From positions 1-25,976 of the forward strand of contig DASUDX010000061.1 of the NCBI GenBank assembly GCA_036275365.1: DNA of 25,976 nt, in the 5' to 3' direction. The notes below the pieces were generated by a model. That model did not search any database and was not told the DNA's origin. It saw only the letters and a program-made list of their open reading frames with translations. Origin of the DNA: DASUDX01 sp036275365 (lineage in GTDB: Bacteria > Pseudomonadota > Gammaproteobacteria > Nevskiales > Nevskiaceae). Shown in pieces: positions 9,735 to 16,801 of the stretch. Every line of letters begins with the position of its first letter. Positions within the stretch are counted from its first letter, which is position 1. A program made the position numbers and the translations under genes.

Positions 9735-11141
9735 TCAGCCGGTGGCGCGGACGAGGGCGGCCTGCAGCCGGTCCAGGCTGCGGCGGCGGCCGAGCAGGAA
9801 CAGGGTCTGGTCAATCGGCGGGCTGACCGCCATCCCGGCCAGGGCCACGCGCAGCGGCTGGGCCACATCGCCGAGCTTCAGGCCCAGCCGTTCGGCCACG
9901 CCATGCACCGCCGCGTGCAGGGCCTCGGGCTGCCAGTCCGGGCCGGCCAGCGCCTCGAGCAGGGCGCTGAGCACCGGCGCCGCCTTGGCGGAGAGGTGCT
10001 TGGCGGCATCCTTCTCGTTGTAGCCGCTGAGTTCCTCGAAGAAGAAGCGCGACTTCTCGGCCATCTCCACCAGGGAGCGGCAGCGTTCGCGCTGCTGCTC
10101 GATCACCGCGGTCAGCGCCGGTCCCTGGGCGGGGTCGATGCCGATCCGGCGCAGATGCCACTCGAACTCCGGGGCGATCACGGCGGGATCGGTCGCCTTG
10201 AGGTACTGGTGGTTGACCCACCAGGCCTTTTCCATGTCGAAGCGCGCGGGGCTGGCCGAGACATGGTCGAAGTCGAACTTCGCCATCATCTCCTCGCGGG
10301 TGAACAGCTCCTGGTCGCCATGGCTCCAGCCCAGCCGCACCAGATAGTTGAGCAGGGCCTCGGGCATGAAGCCCATGGTCCGGTACTCCATCACCCCGAG
10401 GGCGCCGTGGCGCTTGGACAGCTTCTGGCCGTCGCCGCCGAGAATCATCGAGACATGCGCGTACTGCGGCGGGGTGGCGCCGAGGGCCTTGAGGATGTTG
10501 ATCTGGCGCGGGGTGTTGTTGACATGGTCATCGCCGCGGATCACATGGGTGATGCCCATATCCATGTCGTCCACCACCACGCAGAAGTTGTAGGTGGGCA
10601 CCCCGTCGGCGCGGGCGATGATCAGATCGTCCAGCTCGCGGTTGTCGAAGACGATCTCGCCCTTGATCAGATCGCGCAGCAGCACCTGCCCCTCGGCGGG
10701 ATTGCGGAAGCGCACCACCGGCGGCACCCCGGCGGGGACCGGCGGCAGGGTCTTGCCCGGCTCCGGACGCCAGCGGCCGTCGTAGCGGGGGCGCTCCTTG
10801 CGCGCCTGTTGCTCGGCGCGCATCGCGTCCAGCTCCTCCCTGGTGCAGTAGCAGCGATAGGCCGTGCCGGCCGCCAGCATCTGCTCGATCACCTCGGCAT
10901 AGCGATCGAAGCGGCGGGTCTGGTAGATCTCCGGAAAATCGCTCTTGAGCCCGAGCCAGGCCATGCCCTCGAAGATGGCGTCCACCGCCGCCTGGGTGCT
11001 GCGCTCCCGGTCGGTGTCCTCAATGCGCAGCAGGAACTGCCCGCCGCGACCCTTGGCGTAGAGGTAGGAAAACAGCGCGGTGCGGGCGCCGCCGATGTGC
11101 AGGAAGCCGGTGGGACTGGGCGCGAAGCGGGTGACGGTCAT
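9735..11141 (-). CDS. gltX: glutamate--tRNA ligase
   Basis: A 468-aa class I aminoacyl-tRNA synthetase that attaches glutamate to tRNA-Glu. The HIGH-type signature is HIGG (15-18) following FAPSPTGFL, and the KMSKS-type loop is KLSKR (240-244). The C-terminal half is the helical anticodon-binding region. The start at 11141 gives the canonical N-terminus MTVTRFAPSPTG; 41 upstream in-frame codons are low-complexity and unlikely to be coded. In E. coli GluRS a zinc knuckle uses C98, C100, C125 and H127. Here Cys97 and Cys99 are kept (CYC) but the second pair is lost (YDGRWRPEP, Trp at 124), so the knuckle probably does not bind zinc in that way. It is first in the run with thrS and faces the divergent queD-like gene. 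Confidence 0.97.
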   Translation of the reverse strand: MTVTRFAPSPTGFLHIGGARTALFSYLYAKGRGGQFLLRIEDTDRERSTQAAVDAIFEGMAWLGLKSDFPEIYQTRRFDRYAEVIEQMLAAGTAYRCYCTREELDAMRAEQQARKERPRYDGRWRPEPGKTLPPVPAGVPPVVRFRNPAEGQVLLRDLIKGEIVFDNRELDDLIIARADGVPTYNFCVVVDDMDMGITHVIRGDDHVNNTPRQINILKALGATPPQYAHVSMILGGDGQKLSKRHGALGVMEYRTMGFMPEALLNYLVRLGWSHGDQELFTREEMMAKFDFDHVSASPARFDMEKAWWVNHQYLKATDPAVIAPEFEWHLRRIGIDPAQGPALTAVIEQQRERCRSLVEMAEKSRFFFEELSGYNEKDAAKHLSAKAAPVLSALLEALAGPDWQPEALHAAVHGVAERLGLKLGDVAQPLRVALAGMAVSPPIDQTLFLLGRRRSLDRLQAALVRATG

Positions 11142-11262
11142 GGCGGTGGGCCGGGAGAGGGAAGCAGAGCCAGGGGGCGGAGTCGAGGCGGCCTCGGGCC
11201 CGTCAGCAGGGTGGCGGCCGAGGGCCCGCAGCCGCGAATCCAGAACCGGCACAGGCTGTCGC

Positions 11263-11268
11263 ATTTTA
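11263..11268 (-). promoter_or_regulatory. possible -10 element for gltX
   Basis: TAAAAT on the minus strand (5 of 6 matches to TATAAT) stands out in a GC-rich intergenic region about 120 nt before the gltX start. No convincing -35 box is found at 16-18 nt upstream, so this is a weak candidate only. Confidence 0.25.
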
Positions 11269-11342
11269 GACTAGGGGCGGCGCCGAGCCGGCGGGCACGG
11301 CCGCCGCGGCCTCCCCAGCCGCCCTGCCGGTCGCCTGCCGAG

Positions 11343-11409
11343 CCCCCAGTCCCCCGCCTCAACCCCGATTCCCAGCTCCCAACTCCCAACTCCCGATCCC
11401 CGATTCCCG
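11343..11409. repeat. C-run tandem repeat (G-runs on the minus strand) between gltX and the queD-like gene
   Basis: Nine runs of three to five C are spaced 3-8 nt apart on the + strand, most in degenerate units such as AACTCCC, GATTCCC and GATCCCC. The minus strand therefore has many GGG runs with short loops, the pattern expected of a G-quadruplex. The array ends 8 nt before the start of the queD-like gene and lies upstream of gltX in the divergent region 11142-11417. The rest of that region holds no gene. Similar GGGAATCGGGAAT-type repeats are, from memory, frequent between xanthomonad genes; a regulatory role here is inference. Confidence 0.75.
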
Positions 11410-11417
11410 ACCGCGCC

Positions 11418-12263
11418 ATGTCCATCCTCTTCGTCGATCAGCTCACCGTCATCGACTGCGCCGTGCTCGATGCCCGGCGCGGGCTGGTGGGTGAGAGCTG
11501 GATCGTCGATCTGGAGCTGGAGGGCGCGCTCGACGAACAGTCGATGGTGCTGGACTTCGGCGAGGTCAAGAAGCGCCTGAAGCGGGCCATCGACCACAGC
11601 GTCGACCACTGCCTGCTGGCGCCGCGGCGCTCGCCGCGCCTGCGGATCGAGTCGCAGGCCGGGCTGCGGGTCCTGCACTTCGAGGCCGAGACCGGCACCT
11701 ATCGCCACGCCTCGCCGGACTGCGCGGTGGCGCTGATCGACGCCGAGGCCGTCGCCCCCGACGCGGTGATCGGCTATCTGCAGCCGCGCCTGCAGACCGA
11801 GCTGCCGGCCAGCGTCCGCGAGCTGCGCCTGCACCTGCGGCCGGAGTCGATCGACGGCCCCAGCTACCACTATGTCCACGGACTGAAGAAGCACCGCGGC
11901 GCCTGCCAGCGCATCGCCCATGGCCATCGCTCGCGGCTGGAGATCCGCCTCGACGGCCACCGCCAGCCCGAGGCCGAGCAGCAGCAGGCCGCCGCCTGGC
12001 GCGACGTCTATCTGGCCAGCCGCGACGATCGCCTCGGCGAGTCCGGCGGTCAGGTGCATCTGGGCTATGACGCACCCGAGGGCCGCTACGAGCTGAGCCT
12101 GCCGGCGAGCCGCCTCGACTGGCTGGACGGCGACAGCACCGTGGAGTGCATCGCCGAGGAGCTCCACCGGCGCTGGCGGCCGCAGCTCGCCGCGGGCCGG
12201 CTCGAGATCCGCGCCTACGAGGGGGTGATGAAGGGAGCGATTGCCCGGGACGACGCCCGGTGA
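11418..12263 (+). CDS. two-domain 6-pyruvoyl-tetrahydropterin synthase/QueD-like protein
   Basis: A 281-aa protein of the PTPS/6-carboxytetrahydropterin synthase superfamily, about twice the length of E. coli QueD. The C-terminal domain has the zinc and catalytic signature: His154, Cys163, His168 and His170 in the stretch from YHYVHGLKKHRGAC to AHGHR, matching QueD H16, C27, H31 and H33, plus a late Glu268 (YEGV). The N-terminal domain lacks that zinc motif but has the other family signature, MVLDFGEVKKRLKR followed by IDHSVDHCLL, which carries the Asp/His pair. The two halves thus look complementary. The likely role is a pterin or 7-deazapurine precursor step, but no queuosine or folate gene is adjacent, so the substrate is uncertain. 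The gene's TGA overlaps the GTG start of the next gene. Confidence 0.85.
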   Translation: MSILFVDQLTVIDCAVLDARRGLVGESWIVDLELEGALDEQSMVLDFGEVKKRLKRAIDHSVDHCLLAPRRSPRLRIESQAGLRVLHFEAETGTYRHASPDCAVALIDAEAVAPDAVIGYLQPRLQTELPASVRELRLHLRPESIDGPSYHYVHGLKKHRGACQRIAHGHRSRLEIRLDGHRQPEAEQQQAAAWRDVYLASRDDRLGESGGQVHLGYDAPEGRYELSLPASRLDWLDGDSTVECIAEELHRRWRPQLAAGRLEIRAYEGVMKGAIARDDAR

Positions 12264-12643
12264 GATCGCTGCTGGAGCGGCTGCGCCGGCAGCGGGCCCT
12301 GCTGCTCAAGGCCTATCTGCTGCATGTCGGCTGGCTCGCCTCCACCTGTGCGTTTGCCGCCACCGATGGGCAGACCCTGGGTCTGGAGGCCTCGCTGTGG
12401 CTGACGCTGCTGACGGTGCCGCCGGTGCTGGTCTGCACGGCCAGCGTGCACCGGGCCTGCCGCGCCATCGACCCGCTGGCGCGAACCGCCGGCTGGGGAT
12501 CGATCATCGTCTGCACCCTGCTCCTGACGCCGCTGGAATCCGGGCTGGTCCTGCCGCTGAAGAATCTGCTGGAGTCGCGCCGCCTCCTGCGACGGGGGTC
12601 GCCACCGCAACCGCCTCGGCGCGCGGCCCCTTCGCCGGACTGA
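12260..12643 (+). CDS. small integral membrane protein of unknown function
   Basis: A 127-aa protein starting at GTG 12260, which overlaps the queD-like stop (GTGA), so translation is likely coupled. An in-frame upstream ATG at 12146 lies deep inside the preceding gene and is rejected. After a basic N-terminus (RSLLERLRRQRALLLK) there are three probable membrane helices (about 16-36, 45-65 and 77-98), then a polar, Pro/Arg-rich tail. I do not recognise the family. Coupling to a pterin-type enzyme gene hints at a shared pathway or simple co-expression. It ends 31 nt from the convergent zur stop. Confidence 0.7.
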   Translation: MRSLLERLRRQRALLLKAYLLHVGWLASTCAFAATDGQTLGLEASLWLTLLTVPPVLVCTASVHRACRAIDPLARTAGWGSIIVCTLLLTPLESGLVLPLKNLLESRRLLRRGSPPQPPRRAAPSPD

Positions 12644-12674
12644 CCGGCGCCGGACGCCGCGGGCCCGCCGCTGC

Positions 12675-13163
12675 TCAGGCGCGCCGCCGGGCCGGTGCGG
12701 GCTCGTCGCAGTCCTCGCACAGCCCCTGTACCTCCACCACCTGGCGGGTGGGCTTGAAGTGCAGATCCTGGGCGCCGCGGTGGATCAGCCCACCGATGCG
12801 GGTATCCGCCACCTCGGCGGTGCTGCCGCAGCGGCTGCAGAGGAAGTAGACGCTCTCGTGCGCCTCGCCCGGGTGCACGCAGGGCATGTAGGCGTTGGTG
12901 CTCTCCAGGCGATGGATCAGGCCGTGGGCGAGCAGGAACTCCAGTGCCCGGTAGACCGTCGGCGGGGCCAGGCGGCGGTCGAGCTTGCGGTCGAGCCGCG
13001 CCATCAGATCGTAGGCGGCCAGCGGTGCGGCGTTGTCCAGCAGCATGGCGTAGACCTCGCGGCGCATCTCGGTGAGACGGGCGCCGCGCGCCCGGCACAG
13101 GGCCTCCGCCGCCGCCAGGCGGGCGGGCAGATCCGCGGTCGGAGTTCTGGGGGCGAGGGCCAT
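12675..13163 (-). CDS. zur: Fur-family zinc uptake regulator Zur
   Basis: A 162-aa Fur-family repressor that binds DNA when zinc is plentiful and shuts off zinc uptake and zinc-sparing genes. The match to E. coli Zur is close in key segments (ALCRARGARLT, PPTVYRALEFLLAHGLIHRL, ESTNAY). Structural zinc cysteines: Cys109/Cys112 (FLCSRCG) and Cys149/Cys152 (GLCEDC). Regulatory site candidates: His84, Cys95, His102 and Glu117, matching E. coli H77, C88, H96 and E111. The HLESTN-type context, rather than a Fur HHDH motif, separates Zur from Fur. The start at 13163 drops 19 upstream codons that look non-coding. The gene is divergent from hisI, with 113 nt between them. No clear palindromic Zur box was found in that gap. 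Confidence 0.9.
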   Translation of the reverse strand: MALAPRTPTADLPARLAAAEALCRARGARLTEMRREVYAMLLDNAAPLAAYDLMARLDRKLDRRLAPPTVYRALEFLLAHGLIHRLESTNAYMPCVHPGEAHESVYFLCSRCGSTAEVADTRIGGLIHRGAQDLHFKPTRQVVEVQGLCEDCDEPAPARRRA

Positions 13164-13228
13164 GGGTCTTGCGGCCGGCAAACCAGCCCTCAGTGTGGCC
13201 GCAGGCCGCCGGTTTTGCATCCGGGGGC

Positions 13229-13234
13229 TATCCT
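13229..13234 (+). promoter_or_regulatory. possible -10 element for hisI
   Basis: TATCCT on the + strand, 42 nt before the hisI start, is one of few A/T-containing hexamers in the zur-hisI gap. No -35 box at the right distance is convincing. Weak candidate. Confidence 0.2.
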
Positions 13235-13276
13235 ATGCGCCGTTTTGGGGGCCCCGCCCCGCTGCCCGAGCCTGTC

Positions 13277-13756
13277 ATGACCGCATCCGATGTTGCCTTT
13301 GTCGCCCGCCAGACCATTGAACAGGTCGAGGAAGGCCATGACCTGGCGCCGAAGTTCGACGAGCACGGCCTGATTCCCTGCGTGACCACCGCCGCCGGCA
13401 GCGGCGAGGTGCTGATGCTCGGGTACATGAACGCCGAGGCGCTGAAGAAGACCATCCTCACCGGCGAGGCGCACTACTACAGCCGCTCGCGGCGGGTGCT
13501 CTGGCACAAGGGCGCCACCTCGGGCCTGGTGCAGAAGGTGGTGGAACTGCGCATCGACGACGACCAGGACGCGGTCTGGCTGCGCGTGGAGATTCCCGGC
13601 GATGCCTCCTGCCATGTCGGCTACCGCTCCTGCTTCTACCGCTCGGTCCCGGTCGGGCAAGGCGATTTCCAGCGGGTGCTCAAGTTCGAGGAAAGCGAGA
13701 AGGCCTTCGATCCGAAGAAGGTCTACGGCGACGCGCCCAATCCGACCATTCTCTGA
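13277..13756 (+). CDS. hisI: phosphoribosyl-AMP cyclohydrolase, stand-alone HisI with altered zinc site
   Basis: A 159-aa HisI, the third step of histidine synthesis (ring opening of phosphoribosyl-AMP), without a fused HisE domain. Family motifs: GEVLMLGYMNAEAL (43-56), YYSRSRRVLWHKGATSG (67-83) and SCHVGYRSCFYR (111-122), with Cys112 and Cys119. In typical HisI the DCDxD motif supplies a third zinc Cys and magnesium Asp residues. Here it reads DDDQD (94-98), so Asp95 replaces Cys. The ATG at 13277 was chosen because conserved sequence begins soon after; the in-frame ATG at 13235 would add 14 unconserved residues. No his operon gene is adjacent; instead it is divergent from zur. The extra C-terminal tail (about 125-159) is unusual compared with E. 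coli HisI. It could be the only HisI or a specialised paralogue. Confidence 0.9.
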   Translation: MTASDVAFVARQTIEQVEEGHDLAPKFDEHGLIPCVTTAAGSGEVLMLGYMNAEALKKTILTGEAHYYSRSRRVLWHKGATSGLVQKVVELRIDDDQDAVWLRVEIPGDASCHVGYRSCFYRSVPVGQGDFQRVLKFEESEKAFDPKKVYGDAPNPTIL

Positions 13757-13777
13757 GCGCAGTCGCGGTTGCCCCGG

Positions 13778-16048
13778 CTAGGGGCCGGGCGGCGCCTGCC
13801 ACCAGCGGCGGCTCTGTTCGCGGCTGGCGCTGAGCGTGCCGGCGCGATCGGCACCCGGTCGCCAGTCCAGCGCCCCGCTCCAGCCACTGACATGGTTGCG
13901 TGCCCCGGCCGCCTCCCAGCGCGCCAGCACCTCCGGCCGCGGATGGCCGTAGTGGTGACGCCAGCCGGCGCCGTAGAGCACCCGCGCCGGTGCCACCGCC
14001 GCCACCAAGGCAGGGGTGGATGAGGTGCGGCTGCCGTGGTGTGGCGCCACCAGCAGATCGGCGGCGAGCGCGTCGGGGTCAAGGGCCACCAGCGCCGCCT
14101 CGGCGCGGCGCTCGATGTCCCCCGCCAGCAGCAGGCGATGCCCCTGGCCCTCGACCTTGAGCACGCAGGAGGCATCGTTGTCGCCCCAGCCGGCAGGGTC
14201 GGCGGGATGCAGGATCTGGAACCGCACGCCATCCCAGGTCCACTGCTCGCCGGCGCGACAGGGCCGCCCGGCCGGCGTACCGATCACCTCCCCTACCGGC
14301 AGACGGGCGCGCACCGCCGGCAGCCCGCCGGCATGGTCATGATCGCCATGCGAGAGCAGCACCCGGTCCAGGCGGCGGGTGCCGCTGGCCAGCAGCATCG
14401 GCAGCACCACGCTCTCGCCGGCATCGAAGCCCTCCTCGTAGGCCGGACCGGCGTCGTAGAGCAGATCGTGGCGCTGGGTGCGCAGATGCACGGCCAGGCC
14501 CTGGCCGACATCCATCAGCGTCAGCCACACCTCGCCCGGGGGCGGGCGCGGGCTCCCCAGCACCGGCAGCAGCAGGGCGAACAGGCCGAGCGTGGCGCCC
14601 AGCGGCTGCAGCGGCAGGCCGCGCGGCAGCCACAGCAGCAGCAGGGCAAACCCCAGCAGCAGCAGCGCGCTGGGCGGCAGGGCCAGCGGCAGCCAGGGCA
14701 TCGGCAGGCTGGCGGCCAGCTGCCGCACGCCTTCGCCGAGCAGGGCCAGGGCACTGGCGCAGACGCCCAGCAACAGCGTGCTGCCGGCCACCGGCAGGGT
14801 GGACAGCAGGGCCGCCAGCAGCACCAGCGGCGTGAGCACCGCCAGCAGCGGCACCGCCAGCAGATTTACCAGCGGTGACCACGGCGATTGTCCGTGGAAG
14901 AACAGCAGCCCCAGCGGCAGCAGCAGCAGGCTCAGGCCCAGTTGCAGGCGCAGCAGCAGCCGCCAGCCAGGCTCGGCGGCACGGCCGCGGTGACCCAGCC
15001 AGTAAAGCGCCGCCACCGCGACAAAGGACAGCCACAGACCGGGACTGGTCCATTGCAGAGGGTCGTGCAGCAGCACCAGCAGCAGCGCCAGGGACAGCAC
15101 CTGCCGGCCCTGCTGCAGACGATTCATCCAGGCCGCGGCGGTCACCACCAGCAGCATCAGTGCCGCCCTCTGCACCGGCGTCTCCCAGCCGGCCAGCAGG
15201 GCATAGAGCAGCCCGCAGAGGGCGGCTGCCAGCAGCCCGGCGCGCGGGGCCGGCAGCCACAGCAGGGCGCGCGGCCACAGGCTCCACAGCGCACGGCCCA
15301 GCCAGAAGGCCAGGCCGGCCACCAGGCCCACATTGAAGCCGGAGATCGCCACCAGATGGCTGGTGCCGGTCAGCCGCAGCGCCTCCCAGTCGGCATCGCG
15401 CAGGCTGCTGTCATCGCCGATGGTCAGCGCCAGCAGCCAGGGCAGCCCCGGATGATCCGGCAGGCTGCGCTCGAAGCGCTCGCGCCAGTGCTGGCGCAGG
15501 GTCAGCCAGTAGCCGCCCTGGTCCTCACCGCAGCGCTGCGCCGCACGCACGCTGGCGGTGGCGCCCAGACCCTCGCGCAGCAGCCAGGCCTCGTAATCGA
15601 AGCCGGCCGGGTTGTGGGAGCCCCGCGGCGTGCGCAGGCGCAGATCGAACACCCAGCAGTCGCCGCCGCGCACCGTCTCGCTGCTGCGGTACCAGCTCAC
15701 CCGCAGCGCCGGTGGCAGGCCGCTGTCGGCGGGTGCGAAGCGGAAGCGCCAGGTGCGCGTACCGTCCTCGAGCGGTCCCGCTTCCGGCAGGCTGCTGACC
15801 ATGCCGCGCACGCTCAGCGTCTCGCCGTGGCGGCTCACTGGCAGGCGCTCGCCGAGGGCCTGCTGGGCGGCGAGGGTACAGGCCAGCACCCCGAGCGCCA
15901 GGCCGCGACGCTCCAGGGCCCCGCGGCCGCCGGGGAGGGCCAGGGCGGCCAGCGCGACCAGCCAGGCAAGCCCGGGCAGCTCGGGCAGGGCGTGGACCCC
16001 GCCGATGCCGAGCGCGACCGCCAGCGCGAGACGGGGCGCCGGGTTCAT
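13778..16048 (-). CDS. comEC: ComEC/Rec2 DNA-uptake channel protein
   Basis: A 756-aa inner-membrane protein of natural transformation, thought to pass single-stranded DNA into the cytoplasm. An N-terminal DUF4131-like region (about 1-175) is followed by the Competence domain with its signature GTSHLVAISGFNVGL (228-242) and many membrane helices (about 205-500). A C-terminal metallo-beta-lactamase-like domain (505-735) carries the metal motif HGDHDH (567-572), Asp644 in LLLAGDIE and His670/His671 in APHHGS, so the presumed nuclease site looks intact. The length is normal. It starts 24 nt after lolD and is last in the lol operon; the convergent hisI ends 21 nt away. A lolC-lolD-comEC order is known in xanthomonads, usually with exbB/exbD after it (from memory); these are not seen here. 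Confidence 0.95.
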   Translation of the reverse strand: MNPAPRLALAVALGIGGVHALPELPGLAWLVALAALALPGGRGALERRGLALGVLACTLAAQQALGERLPVSRHGETLSVRGMVSSLPEAGPLEDGTRTWRFRFAPADSGLPPALRVSWYRSSETVRGGDCWVFDLRLRTPRGSHNPAGFDYEAWLLREGLGATASVRAAQRCGEDQGGYWLTLRQHWRERFERSLPDHPGLPWLLALTIGDDSSLRDADWEALRLTGTSHLVAISGFNVGLVAGLAFWLGRALWSLWPRALLWLPAPRAGLLAAALCGLLYALLAGWETPVQRAALMLLVVTAAAWMNRLQQGRQVLSLALLLVLLHDPLQWTSPGLWLSFVAVAALYWLGHRGRAAEPGWRLLLRLQLGLSLLLLPLGLLFFHGQSPWSPLVNLLAVPLLAVLTPLVLLAALLSTLPVAGSTLLLGVCASALALLGEGVRQLAASLPMPWLPLALPPSALLLLGFALLLLWLPRGLPLQPLGATLGLFALLLPVLGSPRPPPGEVWLTLMDVGQGLAVHLRTQRHDLLYDAGPAYEEGFDAGESVVLPMLLASGTRRLDRVLLSHGDHDHAGGLPAVRARLPVGEVIGTPAGRPCRAGEQWTWDGVRFQILHPADPAGWGDNDASCVLKVEGQGHRLLLAGDIERRAEAALVALDPDALAADLLVAPHHGSRTSSTPALVAAVAPARVLYGAGWRHHYGHPRPEVLARWEAAGARNHVSGWSGALDWRPGADRAGTLSASREQSRRWWQAPPGP

Positions 16049-16072
16049 CCACCCGGCTCCCCAGGGCTCGGC

Positions 16073-16801
16073 TCAGGCGGCCTGCAGCCGTCCATTCACC
16101 AGCGTCAGCTGGCGATCCATGCGGGCGGCCAGACCCAGATCGTGGGTGACCACGATCAGACTGGTGCCCCGCTCGCGGTTGAGTTCGAGCATCAGCTCGA
16201 ACACCGTCTCGGCGGTGCGCCGGTCGAGATTGCCGGTCGGCTCGTCGGCCAACACGCAGGCCGGGCGGGTGACCAGGGCGCGGGCCACCGCCGCGCGCTG
16301 GCGCTCGCCACCCGAGAGCTCGCCCGGCTTGTGCCGCAGCCGCTCGCCGAGACCGACGCGCGCCAGCAGCGCGCTGGCCTCGGCCTCGGCCTGCGCCCAG
16401 GGCTGGCGGCGGATGCGCAGGGGCATCGCCACATTCTCCAGCGCGGTGAACTCCGGCAACAGATGGTGGAACTGGTAGACGAAACCGAGCTGGCGATTGC
16501 GCAGGGTGCCGCGCGCGGCATCCCCGAGCGCCGCCATGTTCTGGCCGGCCACCCAGACCTCGCCGCTGCTGGGGGCATCCAGCCCCCCCAGCAGATGCAG
16601 CAGGGTGGACTTGCCCGAGCCGGAGGCGCCGACGATGGCCAGACGCTCGCCCGGCTCCACCCGCAGATCGACGGCCTCCAGCACCTGCAGGCGCAGACGA
16701 CCGTCGTCGAAGGTCTTGGACAGGCCGATGGCCTGCAGCACCGGCGTTGCCGGTGCGGGCGCAGCCTGCCCCGGGTCGCTGGCCAGCGGCGGCTCACTCA
16801 T
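16073..16801 (-). CDS. lolD: lipoprotein-releasing system ATP-binding protein LolD
   Basis: A 242-aa ABC ATPase powering release of outer-membrane-bound lipoproteins from the inner membrane to LolA. Walker A is GASGSGKST (58-66), Q-loop at Gln110, signature LSGGERQR (162-169), Walker B VLADEP (183-188) and switch His220 (VVTHD). The FVYQFHHLLPEFTALENVAMPL segment, read in two parts (FVYQFHHLLPEF and TALENVAMPL), is typical of LolD. A 20-residue Pro/Ala-rich extension precedes the domain. The start overlaps the permease gene stop by 8 bases, so the two are co-translated. Similar ATPases (MacB, FtsE) exist, but the adjacent LolC/E-type permease settles the call. Confidence 0.95.
   Translation of the reverse strand: MSEPPLASDPGQAAPAPATPVLQAIGLSKTFDDGRLRLQVLEAVDLRVEPGERLAIVGASGSGKSTLLHLLGGLDAPSSGEVWVAGQNMAALGDAARGTLRNRQLGFVYQFHHLLPEFTALENVAMPLRIRRQPWAQAEAEASALLARVGLGERLRHKPGELSGGERQRAAVARALVTRPACVLADEPTGNLDRRTAETVFELMLELNRERGTSLIVVTHDLGLAARMDRQLTLVNGRLQAA

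Noticed and set aside
5632..10023. 1463-aa open frame on the + strand
   Set aside because: It lies antisense to the S9 peptidase and thrS, whose proteins are full length with intact motifs. The + translation is low-complexity Gly/Ala/His/Gln-rich, an effect of high GC.
11142..11417. CRISPR array or small RNA at the C-run repeat
   Set aside because: Repeat units are about 7 nt and contiguous, with no spacers; no clear promoter-terminator pair for an RNA.
13164..13276. Zur operator between zur and hisI
   Set aside because: I searched for an AT-rich palindrome of the gammaproteobacterial Zur type and found none; the gap is GC-rich with only short A/T stretches.
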